NCBI RefSeq assembly: GCF_003056725.1
Contig: NZ_QBKZ01000014.1
Coordinates: 231,750-295,749 of the forward strand
Source of the DNA: Mangrovicoccus ximenensis
Lineage (GTDB): Bacteria; Pseudomonadota; Alphaproteobacteria; Rhodobacterales; Rhodobacteraceae
Length of the DNA stretch: 64,000 bases
Reading direction: 5' to 3'
Shown here one piece after another: positions 8,885 to 17,633 of the stretch (position 1 is its first letter; each line of letters begins with the position of its first letter). The translations under genes were made by a program, and so were the position numbers. The notes beneath the pieces are model-generated. The model was not told the DNA's origin and made no database searches. It saw nothing but the letters and a program-made list of their open reading frames with translations.

Positions 8885-9976
8885 TCAGATCCCCCAGCGG
8901 GGCGCAGCTGCTTGCGGAGCGCGGCGTGCGCCGGTGGCGGGGTCGAAGACATGGCATGCATCGGGCGGGACGACAATGCGGATGCGGTCGCCGGGGCGGG
9001 CCTCGAAGCTGCGCTCGGCCTTCGCCGAGACCGTTGCGCCGCCGGCGGGCACCAGCACCATCACCGCGTCGCCAAGATGCTCCAGCGCATAGAGCGGCGC
9101 GTTGATCTCGCAGCCGGTGAAGCCCATGTATCCGGACAGCACCTGCGCATCCTCGGCGCGGAACCCCAGGATCGCCTCGCCGTCTTCGGCCTCCAGCCCC
9201 TCGATCTGCATGTCCTCGCCGCGGAACACGCCCGCTCGGATATGCCCGCGCATCAGGTTCATCGCCGGGCTGCCGATGAAGCCCGCCACGAAGGCCGTCG
9301 CGGGGGCCTCGTAGACCTGCCGCGGCGTGCCGGTCTGCACGATCCGGCCGGCCCGCATCACCGCGATCCGGTCGGCCAGCGTCATCGCTTCAGCCTGGTC
9401 ATGGGTGACATAGATCGTTGTCGCGCCGAGCTCGCGGGTCAGGTGGCGGATATGCGCCCGGGTCGTGAGCCGCAGCCGCGCGTCGAGATTGGAGAGCGGT
9501 TCGTCCATCAGGAAGAGCCGGGGCTGGCGGACGATGGCACGGGCGAGGGCGACGCGCTGCCTCTGGCCACCCGAGAGCGCGCCAGGCCGCTTGCCGAGCT
9601 GGTCGGCGAGACCGACCTTGTCCGCGGCCGCCCGCACCGCACTGTCCTGCGCGCCGCGCTCCATCCGGCGCATCTTCAGCGGGAAGCGGATGTTTTCATA
9701 GACCGTCAGGTTCGGATAGAGCGCGTAGCCTTGGAACACCATGGCGACATCGCGCCGGGCGGGGGGAATGCGCGCCATGTCCTGCCCGTCGAACAGCACC
9801 CGGCCGGCATCCGGTTCCTCGAGCCCGGCGATCATCCGCATGGCCGTCGTCTTGCCGCAGCCGGAGGGACCGAGCAGCACCACGAACTCGCCGTCCTCCG
9901 CGGTCAGGTCGAGCGGACCGACCGCGCGCCCGGCGCCGAAGCTCTTCGTGACTTGCTGCAGCTCTATGCGCGCCAT
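8885..9976 (-). CDS. sugar/polyol-type ABC transporter ATPase (UgpC/MalK family)
   Basis: A full-length 363-residue ATPase of the CUT1 (MalK/UgpC/MsmK) group. Walker A GPSGCGKTT is near residue 37, Q-loop VFQGYAL, signature LSGGQRQRVALARA, Walker B FLMDEPLSNLD and the switch His in VTHDQAEAMTL. Residues from about 240 form the MOP/TOBE regulatory domain typical of importers of sugars or glycerol phosphate. ATG 9976 follows GGAGGACC. No permease or binding protein lies on either side, only transposon remnants, so it may energise a distant transporter or be the survivor of a deleted operon. Confidence 0.9.
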   Translation of the reverse strand: MARIELQQVTKSFGAGRAVGPLDLTAEDGEFVVLLGPSGCGKTTAMRMIAGLEEPDAGRVLFDGQDMARIPPARRDVAMVFQGYALYPNLTVYENIRFPLKMRRMERGAQDSAVRAAADKVGLADQLGKRPGALSGGQRQRVALARAIVRQPRLFLMDEPLSNLDARLRLTTRAHIRHLTRELGATTIYVTHDQAEAMTLADRIAVMRAGRIVQTGTPRQVYEAPATAFVAGFIGSPAMNLMRGHIRAGVFRGEDMQIEGLEAEDGEAILGFRAEDAQVLSGYMGFTGCEINAPLYALEHLGDAVMVLVPAGGATVSAKAERSFEARPGDRIRIVVPPDACHVFDPATGARRAPQAAAPRWGI

Positions 9977-10104
9977 ATGGTCCTCCGATGCGCTTTCCTT
10001 GGCCGCACCTAGCCGGAAACCGCAGGCGCGTCATCCCCTTCGGCGTGCGGTGACAGGCAGTTGCGGGGCCGGGCGGGAGCTGGCGGAAGATCAGGAGGCC
10101 AGAG

Positions 10105-10341
10105 ATGAGGCAGAGGCAGTGGATCGCGCTCGACACCGGCAGCCCGGTGCCGCGCGGCTGGAAAATGACCGAGGAGCGTGCCGCAGGACCGGCCTGCGAG
10201 GTCGCGGCAGCGGATCTGTCGGCGCTGGCCGGAGAGGGCGGGCTGGCCGTGGCCTGCGGCCCGCTGGCCGATCAAGCCGCGTCACCCAAATTCAGCCATA
10301 GCTCAGCCATCGGTCCGAGTGAACATTGCGAATGTCTTTGA
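10105..10341 (+). pseudogene. probable 5' end of a truncated gene behind a strong RBS
   Basis: A 78-residue frame starts at ATG 10105 behind AGGAGG at ideal spacing, suggesting a once-real start. The first 55 residues (WIALDTGSP, then LAVACGPLADQ) have a faint look of sugar kinases of the 2-dehydro-3-deoxygalactonokinase type, but I cannot confirm this. The frame then runs into DNA carrying a dispersed-repeat core (10305-10319) and ends. It is divergent from the ABC ATPase gene. Confidence 0.3.
10305..10319 (+). repeat. dispersed repeat core followed by GCGAATG tail
   Basis: AGCCATCGGTCCGAG, followed 8 bases later by GCGAATG (10328-10334). The two best-aligned copies of the repeat also end in GCGAATG. 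Confidence 0.5.
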
Positions 10342-10717
10342 ATCGGCTGTCGGTTAAGGAGGGGATTTCGTGGGGCCGCTGACGAAATGGCGCGCCGAAG
10401 CACGGGCTAAGGGCAAGGCGACTGTCGGTCGTGTCGCCAATGTGGTGGAAATCCCTGGCAGCGTGCTCCGGGCATGTGAAATCGGCTCTGTTCCGGCTCA
10501 TATCTCGACTCTGGTGCGCCGGTGGCAGCCGCTCCAGTTTCGCCACAGCCCCCGGCCGAGTTGCTTCGATGCCCGCAGGATTTCATCGCGCGCCCGGGCT
10601 CCGGCCGTGTCCGGCTTCCAGGGCCTGGCGTTGCGGCGGTGCGGAATGATTGCGCGCCTCGCGGCGCGCCGCGAGGCGTCATGGCAGGGGCGGGTGTCAC
10701 AGGTGTCGCCAGGGGTG

Positions 10718-11372
10718 CTCGAACCGGTGGCGCATCCGCTGGCAACTCGGCCGTGACCGTGGCGATCTCCTGATCCTGGCCGATCTGCTTCAGGAGTTCC
10801 GGCAGCATCCCTCGCCGCTTCGCCCGGACCGGTGGCGCTCACCGGCTCGGCATCGCCGACATTGCCCGAGGTGACCTCGACGGCCGGGATCTCCAATCGT
10901 CGTCGGGGAAACGGTCTTCCGGACCGTCTCCTGACCCTCCTCCATCTCGTCAATTCCAAGGTGGAGCTTGCGCCATGAGCGGGCCGCGCCACCGGTCCGA
11001 GCGGCACCGCGAATGCGTCGCTTCGAGCCGCCATGCTTGCGCCTGTGCCGCTCGCCTTCGCCTTCGATGCCATTCGGCGCCTCCAGCGGCGCTGGAACCA
11101 ATGGCGCAGCCGCTGGAAGCTCCTCGGACCGATGGCGGTCGATGCCTCATTGTCCGCGAGCAGGTGCAGTTCCCCTTTGGAGCTGCGATGCGGGATGGTC
11201 ACGTCCAGCGGCCGACGGGCTTTCGCGGCGCCACTGGCGCCACTGGCGCCGCGGTCCCGTCTTGCTCTGGCGGCGCGACGAGGTGCTGAAGTCCGGTGTC
11301 GGACTGTCCAGCCCGGATAGTGCCAGCAGGGTCGCCATAAGACCGTTCGCCAGCGGGCTCGGACTGATGGCG
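10718..11372. repeat. cluster of dispersed-repeat cores within the IS5 remnant
   Basis: Cores, given in plus-strand position: 10718-10732 (reverse), 10823-10837 (reverse), 10987-11001 (forward), 11092-11106 (reverse), 11123-11137 (reverse) and 11358-11372 (reverse, one mismatch). Several sit exactly where the transposase alignment is broken, for example between VGDA and MLPELL, and between TVTA and the CHDA block. Some copies have palindromic ends (CCAGCGGC with GCCGCTGG around the 11092 copy). Confidence 0.65.
10975..11015 (+). repeat. 41-bp dispersed element, reference copy A
   Basis: Begins ATGAGCGG, has core CGCCACCGGTCCGAG at 10987-11001 and ends CCGCGAATG. On the minus strand it splits KHGGSKRR from WRKLHLGIDE, which are adjacent or one residue apart in intact IS5 transposases. 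It aligns without gaps, 32 of 41 bases identical, to the copy at 35441-35481. Confidence 0.7.
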
Positions 11373-11654
11373 CCTCGCTGGTTCACCCTGGCGGAGCGGC
11401 AGTCCGAGAAGGATCTTGAGGGTCAGGCAGGCCTGGGTCGCGGTGTCGCTGCATGTTTGCCGACGGCCTCGGCGAGCGGACGGTACCGCTTCCCACTGAA
11501 GAGGTCGCCATTTTCCGGACAGGTTCGCGGCGGAGCTAAGTTTGCCTGTTGGTCATGCCGCCGCTTTCGGGCCGGGGCCCTCTTGCGCCCCGATGGGTGT
11601 CTTTCCCCCGAGCGCCGAGTGGGGCGCGCGGCGGATCGGAAGCGAGCATCCGTC

Positions 11655-12044
11655 ATTCGCAAGTGGCTTTTGGGGTCCGCAGCCCGCCGGCTTTCGCCAG
11701 CGCGCTGGCGGTGGGCAGGAGCTTTCGCATGAGCGCGGCGATGGCAACCTTTGCGGTTGTCCCGGCCTCGCGGGGCTGGGCGTGCCTGGCCTTGAGATCG
11801 GGGTTGAAGCGCATCGCGACGACGGCAGGCCTGCAGAGCGCATCCCGCAACGGCTTGCGCCCCCGCTGATGAAGGCCCTGCCTTTCCACTGGCCGGAGCC
11901 GCGGCTGGAGGGGCAAGCCCTGCGGGGCTTGCGGCCTGCGTTCCGTCGCGCCTTCCGATCCCGGGCAGAAAGGTCAGGATCAGCGCCGTCGCGACGGGGC
12001 CGGAGCCGGAGCGTTCGGACCGGTCCGCGCCAGCGGCAAATCCT
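11655..12044 (-). pseudogene. IS110-family transposase C-terminal remnant
   Basis: Minus-strand pieces VATALILTFLPGIG, then SGQWKGRAFISGGR, RKPLRDALCRPAVVAMRFNP and AKVAIAALMRKLLPTASALA are the transposase_20 region and C-terminus of IS110 recombinases. A frameshift separates GIG from SGQWKG. The N-terminal DEDD nuclease domain is absent. Its upstream edge abuts the truncated HlyD gene, so an IS110 insertion or later deletion probably cut that gene. Confidence 0.75.
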
Positions 12045-12483
12045 CCGGCGGGGGCGAGACCTGGCCCTCGGCCGCCGCGATTTCCGAGGCGCCGACCCGG
12101 ATCGCCGCCTCGACCTCGGCAAGCTGCGAACGCGCCGCCTCCAGCGCGGCGCGCTGGCGGGAATCGTCGAGCCGGAACAGCGGCTGCCCCGGCGCCACCT
12201 GGTCGAAGTTCTTCACCATGATCTCGGTCACCCGGCCCGGATTCTCCGGCAGGATGGTGACGGTCCGGTAGAAGGAGGTGATGTTGGTCGTCGCCGGGTG
12301 GTAGTAGAAGATCACCGTGATCAGCGAGATGGTCAGCACCGCGCAGGACACGATGCCGTAGCGCAGCTCGAACCACATCGAATAGAGGTTGATCTCCTTG
12401 CCGATGCGCTTGCCCTGGCCATAGCGGCGGAACAGGTAGTCCGGCAGGATCGTCAGCATCGAGCAGATGATGAACTCAAACAT
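12045..12483 (-). pseudogene. HlyD-type membrane fusion protein, 3' truncated
   Basis: About 146 residues of an HlyD/EmrA-like periplasmic adaptor: N-terminal membrane helix (IVSCAVLTISLITVIFYY), first barrel-sandwich strand set (RTVTILPENPGRVTEIMV), lipoyl motif FDQVAPGQPLFRLDD, and the start of the coiled coil (ALEAARSQLAEVEAAI). The rest of the coiled coil, second lipoyl half and barrel are replaced by IS110 remnants after AAEGQV. Full length would be 330-380 residues. Its ATG overlaps the end of the upstream small membrane gene, so the pair was an operon. Confidence 0.75.
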
Positions 12484-12862
12484 GGGGCGGCGCCTCCTTC
12501 GCGGGCTCCGGCTCGGGCTCGGGTTCCCTGGCCAGGCGGCGCAGCGAGCGGGCCATCGAGTTCAGCGGCGAGATGAAATCCGGCGGATTGATCGCGGCGA
12601 TCACGATGGCGATCACCCAGAACAGGTTGTTGTGCGTCAGCAGCGCGATCAGCGTCAGGATGCCGATCAGCTGCAGCTGCGTGTGGTTCACCGTATGTGC
12701 CATCCGGTCGGGAATGGAATGCAGGTGCAGGTAGAACACGCCGAGCCCCAGCACCGCGAGGATGACGAAGACGGTAATGACGGTGAACAGCGTGTCGGTC
12801 TGTCCCGGTCCGGTTATGAAGAATGGCAGGTGCTCCGGCACCAGCCCGTTTGCACTCTCCAC
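12476..12862 (-). CDS. small inner-membrane protein, partner of HlyD gene
   Basis: A 128-residue protein with three or four predicted membrane helices (for example LFTVITVFVILAVLGLGVFY and LIGILTLIALL) and a charged proline/glutamate-rich tail (REPEPEPEPAKEAPP). GTG 12862 is chosen because AGGAGG lies about 10 bases upstream; no in-frame ATG has such a site. The stop overlaps the HlyD start. Small membrane proteins often precede HlyD-type adaptors in proteobacterial operons; function is unknown, and its partner is broken here. Confidence 0.65.
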   Translation of the reverse strand: MESANGLVPEHLPFFITGPGQTDTLFTVITVFVILAVLGLGVFYLHLHSIPDRMAHTVNHTQLQLIGILTLIALLTHNNLFWVIAIVIAAINPPDFISPLNSMARSLRRLAREPEPEPEPAKEAPPHV

Positions 12863-13736
12863 GATGCATGCCCTCCTATCGTTCCCCCGCCCCGCGCCCG
12901 CGATCCGGGCCGGGCAGCACTGCAGCCTCGTCCCTCCGGCCTAGCACAAAGCCCCGGCAGCGGGTTACCGGAAGTTGCCGCAGGACGGAGATCGACACCG
13001 GCCAATGCCGCGAAGCAGCAACACCTGCCCGGGCCCTGGACAGCCGAATCATCCGGAGCCACCCGGCCAAATGTGCCTGTTTTCCATTCAAATCATGCAC
13101 GCATGTCCACAAAATGAGCAGAATTTCAACCCTGGGTGGAATTTGCGCCGCGGCGGCTCCGTTGGCGCCCGGACAGGGCGGACGAACGCTCGCCGCAACG
13201 CAGCGCAACCGCCGGTGATGCGGTTTCAAATCCATGCCGGACCGGAAAGCGCCGCCGGGCACTTCCCGTGCGGGCTGGGCAAAGGCGCGCGAGATCGAAG
13301 GAGCCCCGGCTCCGGCGGCTGCCAAAGGACGGCGGCGCCCGTCGGCCGGGCACAGTTCCGTCCGCGGCAACGCCTGCAAAGCGACGCAGGCGTTGTTCCG
13401 CAGGCCAAGCAGGAAGTGGTTGATTTTCATATTCCCGTTACACGGAACCGCCCCGCATGGCCCCAAGCACTGCGCAGATGGCCTCGGGAGCAGCCACCGA
13501 CCGGCAGCCTAGACACTTCGGCACGCCGGGGCATCGGCACGCCGGGCCGGGGCAGCCCTCGCGGAAAGCTCCGAAGCCTGTGCGCAACCAGCCCCGAACC
13601 AGCGGCGCGCCCCTTGCCTTTTCGCAACGGAAACCGCCCCCGGAAGCCGTCGCTGCAGCGCAGCGTGGCAATCTGCCACGAGCCTGCGACCGATGTCGTA
13701 ATTCTCCGGAAAGGGTCAGCCCTCCACCCTTATTCC
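12863..13736. other. no recognisable gene
   Basis: An 874-bp GC-rich stretch. Open frames on both strands lack family resemblance, plausible starts or consistent codon usage. It probably holds the divergent promoters of 12862 and 13737 plus decayed DNA. Confidence 0.4.
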
Positions 13737-14561
13737 ATGACCAAGATCACAGCCCTTGTTGCCCCCGCCCTCGCCCTGCTGACGGCCGCGCTGCCAGCTG
13801 TATCAGCAGAACTGACCCTTTTGCGGAGCTTCTCCCATTCCGGCCCCTCCGGTCTGACCTATGACGCCCGGTATTGCGGAATTTGGGTTGCAAGCGAGTC
13901 CCGAAACGTCGTGCTCATCTCCCCCTGGGGAGACGAGATCATGAGCTTCGAGGCCGGACTGAGCCGCGTCGACGCGATCGCGATCGACGGCGAGGATCTG
14001 GTGCTGTCGGACGGAAACGGCCTCTACCAGCGGGTCGACCGCGGCGGCCGCCCTGCCGGCGAACCGTTCCGCCTGGCCAGCATCCTGATGGACACCGACG
14101 GGCTCTATGTCGACCACGAGACCGGCGAATACTGGGTCGCCGACGACAGCATCGCCCAGCTGGTGCGGGTCAGCTCCGACGGCACGGTGATGCAGCGCGT
14201 CGACGGCGCCTCCCAGGCCTCGCCGCTGATGGAACCGCAGGGCATCACCCGCGACCCGCGCTCCGGCCATTTCCTGGTGGTCGACGATGCCGATGCCTCG
14301 GACAGCCTGTTCGAGTTCAACGCCCAGGGCCAGCTGCTCGACGTGATCCCGCTGGCCGGCTGGGGCTACGATGCGGAGGGCATCACGATCCAGCCCGACA
14401 CCAACACGGTCTTCATCGCCTATGACGACGGCGACCGGATCGCGGCGTTCTCCTACGAGCCGACCGGCGATGACGACATCGCGCCGGCATCGGCATCGGC
14501 CAACGATCTGGGCGGCTGCGTGCTGTCCGCGCTGCCCGCCCCGGCGGCGCCGCGCGGCTAG
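13737..14561 (+). CDS. secreted beta-propeller protein (SdiA-regulated/SMP-30-like)
   Basis: A 274-residue protein with a clear signal peptide (KITALVAPALALLTAALPAV, cleavage near VSA-EL). The rest is made of repeated blades such as GIWVASESRNVVLI, DLVLSDGNGLYQRV, EYWVADDSIAQLVRV, GHFLVVDDADASDSLFEF and VFIAYDDGDRIAAF, the pattern of YjiK/SdiA-regulated or phytase-like esterase propellers. Probably periplasmic and calcium- or ligand-binding. ATG 13737 is the start; the long open frame upstream has no homology. Tail-to-tail with the DUF218 gene, overlapping it by 4 bp. Substrate unknown. Confidence 0.75.
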   Translation: MTKITALVAPALALLTAALPAVSAELTLLRSFSHSGPSGLTYDARYCGIWVASESRNVVLISPWGDEIMSFEAGLSRVDAIAIDGEDLVLSDGNGLYQRVDRGGRPAGEPFRLASILMDTDGLYVDHETGEYWVADDSIAQLVRVSSDGTVMQRVDGASQASPLMEPQGITRDPRSGHFLVVDDADASDSLFEFNAQGQLLDVIPLAGWGYDAEGITIQPDTNTVFIAYDDGDRIAAFSYEPTGDDDIAPASASANDLGGCVLSALPAPAAPRG

Positions 14562-15160
14562 GGAGCGGAAGACCGCTCCAGCTCCCGGTACTGGCCGAGC
14601 AGCTCGGCCCAGACCAGAAGCGCTTCGCGGGTGTGGCGGGAGGACCGCACCCGGATCTTGGTCCAGAGCGAAGTGCCTTCGTCGCCCTCCTTCCGGATCG
14701 CGGCCACATACTGGCCGCGGACGCCCAGGCGCCGGCATTGCAGCGCGATCCGCGGCAGATGGTAGGCTTGGCTGACCAGCTGCACGCGGCGCGCCCCTGC
14801 CCGCGCTGCCTCGCTGACGCAGGTATCCGGCGTCGAAAGCGCCTCGCCATCGACCTCGACCGCCGCATCGGGCACGCCCCTTTCCAGCAGGTAGTCCTTC
14901 ATGATCGCCGCCGCGCGCTGCGCGTTCGAGACCACGATCACGCCGGACTTGCCCGCATCGAGCAGCGCGATGCCGGTATCCAGGCGTTCGGCATGCAGCG
15001 GCGAGATCGAGCCGTCGCGCACCAGCGCCCCGAAGATCAACGCTGCATCGGCGGGCCGCGCGGTCTCGACGGAGGCGATCGGCACGGTCAGCCAGAGCCA
15101 GACAAGCGGCCCGTAAACCACGGTTATCCCTGCCCCGAGCATCGCCGTCACCCAGCGCAT
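14558..15160 (-). CDS. DUF218/YdcF-SanA family membrane protein
   Basis: A 200-residue protein with one N-terminal membrane helix (AGITVVYGPLVWLWLTV) and a DUF218 domain: AALIFGALVRDG, LDTGIALLDAGKSGVIVVSN, SEAARAGARRVQLVSQAYHLPR and a final basic helix. Family members (SanA, YdcF, ElyC) affect envelope integrity, and some bind S-adenosylmethionine. The conserved His of the AYHLPRI motif is present. Length fits the SanA subgroup. The domain probably faces the periplasm. Confidence 0.85.
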   Translation of the reverse strand: MRWVTAMLGAGITVVYGPLVWLWLTVPIASVETARPADAALIFGALVRDGSISPLHAERLDTGIALLDAGKSGVIVVSNAQRAAAIMKDYLLERGVPDAAVEVDGEALSTPDTCVSEAARAGARRVQLVSQAYHLPRIALQCRRLGVRGQYVAAIRKEGDEGTSLWTKIRVRSSRHTREALLVWAELLGQYRELERSSAP

Positions 15161-15241
15161 GGACTGTTCCTCACTCTCCGACTGCCCGAGACTTAGGCGA
15201 TTGCCCGCCCGGCGTCCATCGCCCCGCCGGGGCAGTTTTCG

Positions 15242-15270
15242 CTTTTCATTCGTGGTTCACGCGCTATAAC
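15242..15270 (+). promoter_or_regulatory. candidate leu leader promoter
   Basis: TATAAC at 15265-15270 with a weak TTTTCA/CTTTTC -35 near 15242-15248. A start 7-8 bases downstream would fall at or next to the leader ATG (15278), implying a leaderless leader transcript. Confidence 0.4.
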
Positions 15271-15277
15271 CCCGGGC

Positions 15278-15334
15278 ATGGCACACCGCGCACAGATCCT
15301 GTCCCTGGCTCTCCTTCTCCTTACGCGCCTCTGA
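15278..15334 (+). CDS. leucine-rich leader peptide of leuA (attenuator)
   Basis: An 18-codon frame, MAHRAQILSLALLLLTRL, ends at TGA 15332. Seven of 18 codons are leucine, including a CTC CTT CTC CTT run near the end, as in leu attenuators. The stretch to leuA (15335-15434) contains GAGCG and CGCTC arms (around 15333-15359) that could form alternative hairpins. When charged tRNA-Leu is scarce, ribosomes should stall on the Leu run and alter folding to favour leuA expression. No clear T-tract terminator is visible, so control could act on termination or on ribosome access. Confidence 0.75.
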   Translation: MAHRAQILSLALLLLTRL

Positions 15335-15434
15335 GCGTGCCATTCGGCGCGACCGCTCAGGGGTATCCGCCGCGCCAAACTCACCCAACGGAAAAGAGAT
15401 CGCGTCCATCGAGGCGCAAGACAGGACAAGACCC

Positions 15435-16985
15435 ATGACCGAACAGCCCCGCGTGCTGATTTTCGACACGACCCTGCGCGACGGCGAACAGAGCCCCGGC
15501 GCCACCATGACCCATGCCGAGAAGCTGGAAATCGCCGCGCTGCTCGACGAAATGGGCGTCGACATCATCGAGGCCGGCTTCCCGATCGCCTCCGAGGGCG
15601 ACTTCGCCGCGGTCAGCGAGATCGCGAAGAACTCCGTCAATTCGGTGATCTGCGGCCTGGCCCGCGCCAATTTCAAGGATATCGACCGCTGCTGGGAGGC
15701 GATCCGCCACGCCGCGCGGCCGCGCATCCACACCTTCATCGGCACCTCGCCTCTGCACCGCGACATCACCCAGCTGACGCAGGACCAGATGGCGGAGCGG
15801 ATCCACGAGACCGTCACCCATGCCCGCAACCTCTGCGACAACGTCCAGTGGTCGCCGATGGATGCCACCCGCACCGAGCCCGACTACCTGAAGAAGGTCG
15901 TCGAGATCGCCATCAAGGCCGGGGCCACCACGGTCAACATCCCCGACACCGTCGGCTATACCGTGCCGCGCGAATCCGCGAAGATCATCGAAATGCTGAT
16001 CCGCGAGGTGCCCGGCGCCGACGAGATCGTGTTCGCCACGCATTGCCACAACGACCTGGGCATGGCGACGGCCAACTCGCTGGCCGCCGTCGAGGCCGGC
16101 GCGCGCCAGATCGAGTGCACGATCAACGGCCTGGGCGAACGCGCGGGAAACACCGCGCTGGAAGAAGTCGTGATGGCGCTGAAAGTCCGCAACGACGTGA
16201 TGCCCTTCGCCACCGGCATCGACACGACCAAGATCATGAAGGCCAGCCGCCTGGTCGCGACCGTCTCGGGCTTCCCGGTGCAGTACAACAAGGCGGTGGT
16301 CGGCAAGAATGCCTTCGCGCATGAATCCGGCATCCACCAGGACGGCATGCTGAAGAATGCCGAGACCTTCGAGATCATGCGCCCGACCGATATCGGCCTG
16401 ACCGAGACCAACCTGGTCATGGGCAAGCATTCCGGCCGCGCCGCGCTGCGCCAGAAGCTGAAGGACCTGGGCTACGACCTGGCCGACAACCAGCTGGCCG
16501 ATGTCTTCGTGCGCTTCAAGGCGCTGGCCGACCGCAAGAAGGAAGTCTATGACGACGACCTGGTCGCGCTGATGCGCGACACCGTGGCGGGCGAGGAGCT
16601 GGACCGCATCCAGGTCAAGTTCCTGCGGGTGATCTGCGGCACCGAGGCGCCGCAATCGGCCGACCTGATCCTGACCATCGACGGCAAGGACCACCAGGTC
16701 ACCGCCCAGGGCGACGGCCCGGTCGACGCCGCCTTCAACGCGGTGAAGAAGCTGGTGCCGCACAATGCGCGCCTGCAGCTCTACCAGGTCCATGCCGTCA
16801 CCGAGGGCACCGACGCGCAGGCGACGGTTTCGGTCCGGATGGAGGAAGAGGGCCGCATCGTCACCGGCCAGAGCGCGGATACCGACACGGTGGTCGCCTC
16901 CTGCAAGGCCTATGTCGGCGCGCTGAACCGGCTGATGGTCAAGCGCGGCGCCGGCCGTCCGGTCAGCTACAAGGATGTCGGCTGA
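15435..16985 (+). CDS. leuA: 2-isopropylmalate synthase
   Basis: A 516-residue LeuA of bacterial type 1. It condenses acetyl-CoA with 2-ketoisovalerate in the first step of leucine synthesis. The HMGL-like TIM barrel begins with FDTTLRDGEQSPG, contains the metal ligands of THCHNDLGMATAN (near 207) and the helical subdomain motif HESGIHQDGMLKN. The LeuA regulatory dimer domain occupies about residues 390-510 and normally mediates feedback inhibition by leucine. Length and motifs are complete. It is the first structural gene behind the leader peptide. Confidence 0.97.
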   Translation: MTEQPRVLIFDTTLRDGEQSPGATMTHAEKLEIAALLDEMGVDIIEAGFPIASEGDFAAVSEIAKNSVNSVICGLARANFKDIDRCWEAIRHAARPRIHTFIGTSPLHRDITQLTQDQMAERIHETVTHARNLCDNVQWSPMDATRTEPDYLKKVVEIAIKAGATTVNIPDTVGYTVPRESAKIIEMLIREVPGADEIVFATHCHNDLGMATANSLAAVEAGARQIECTINGLGERAGNTALEEVVMALKVRNDVMPFATGIDTTKIMKASRLVATVSGFPVQYNKAVVGKNAFAHESGIHQDGMLKNAETFEIMRPTDIGLTETNLVMGKHSGRAALRQKLKDLGYDLADNQLADVFVRFKALADRKKEVYDDDLVALMRDTVAGEELDRIQVKFLRVICGTEAPQSADLILTIDGKDHQVTAQGDGPVDAAFNAVKKLVPHNARLQLYQVHAVTEGTDAQATVSVRMEEEGRIVTGQSADTDTVVASCKAYVGALNRLMVKRGAGRPVSYKDVG

Positions 16986-17011
16986 GGCGCCCGCCTCGCC
17001 GGCCATTCCCG

Positions 17012-17182
17012 ATGAGCGGAACTGACACGCCCCGGGCCGGACAGGCCTGGGATGCGGCTGGCTATGCGCATCACGCAGGCTTCGTCGCCGAGCGCGGCTC
17101 GGACATCTTCGCGGCCCTCGCCCCCGCCCCGGGCGAGGCCATCCTCGACCTCGGCTGCGGCGACGGCGCGCTGACCCAGCGT
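17012..17182 (+). pseudogene. SAM-dependent methyltransferase, N-terminal fragment
   Basis: About 57 residues ending in methyltransferase motif I (ILDLGCGDGALTQR), preceded by an AWDAAGYAHHAGFV start typical of the methyltransferase_25/31 group. After TQR the frame departs and a DUF6880-type C-terminus begins in another frame. The rest of the Rossmann fold is missing, so no activity is expected. Confidence 0.7.
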
Positions 17183-17514
17183 GGCCCGCGCCCGAGCGCG
17201 CGGCGCGGCTGGTGCTGTCACGCGCCGCCGAGCTCGACGGCAATGCCTATGACACGCTGGGCGCGGCAGCGGAGATGCTCGACGCGAAGCACCCGCTTGC
17301 CGCCACGCTCCTGCGCCGGGCGATGATCGAGGACACGCTCGACGGCGGCAAGTCGAAGCGCTACCGCCATGCTGCGCGCCATCTGTCGGATTGCGCGTCC
17401 GCCGCCCCGCAGGTCGGGGATTTCGGCGGGTTCCCCGATCATGCCGCCTTCGCCGCGCAGCTGAAAAAGCGGCACGGCCGGAAATACGGCTTCTGGCAGC
17501 TTGCCGGGGACTGA
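17183..17514 (+). pseudogene. DUF6880-like protein, C-terminal fragment
   Basis: About 110 residues running from ERAARLVLSRAAELDG through KHPLAATLLRRAMIEDTL and SKRYRHAARHL to KKRHGRKYGFWQL. I read this as the end of a DUF6880 protein, a family of several hundred residues. It has no start of its own: the join to the methyltransferase fragment is near 17180 and out of frame. Confidence 0.6.
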
Positions 17515-17633
17515 CCCGGCCTGCCGCTGAGGCATGCGCGCAACGGCGCGGCGCGAGACGAAATCGGATATGTGCACGCGATCACCGATCCGTGGCAGGA
17601 TGATGAGGTGGATCAAACCAGAAAGGTCAAACC

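Larger units (their letters stand above)
10490..11560 (-). pseudogene. IS5-family transposase remnant riddled with short inserts
   Basis: Read on the minus strand, pieces follow the usual order of an IS5 transposase of about 310 residues: TQACLTLKILLGLPLR (about 11,400), GLMATLLALSGLD, KHGGSKRR, WRKLHLGIDE, LEIPAVEVTSGNVGDA, MLPELLKQIGQDQEIATVTA, CHDA, ARPWKPDTAGARARDEILRA, and LGRGLWRNWSGCHRRTRVEI near 10,500. Successive pieces are separated by roughly 35-50 bases of foreign sequence, most holding the CGCCAYYGGTCCGAG core in either orientation. Frame changes between pieces make it inactive. The C-terminus is missing. Confidence 0.8.

Noticed and set aside
13100..13736. Long open frame upstream of the beta-propeller gene
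   Set aside because: Homology and the signal peptide start at ATG 13737; upstream codons look random.
15381..17243. 620-codon minus-strand frame across leuA
   Set aside because: Exact shadow of leuA; the plus strand carries all conserved motifs.
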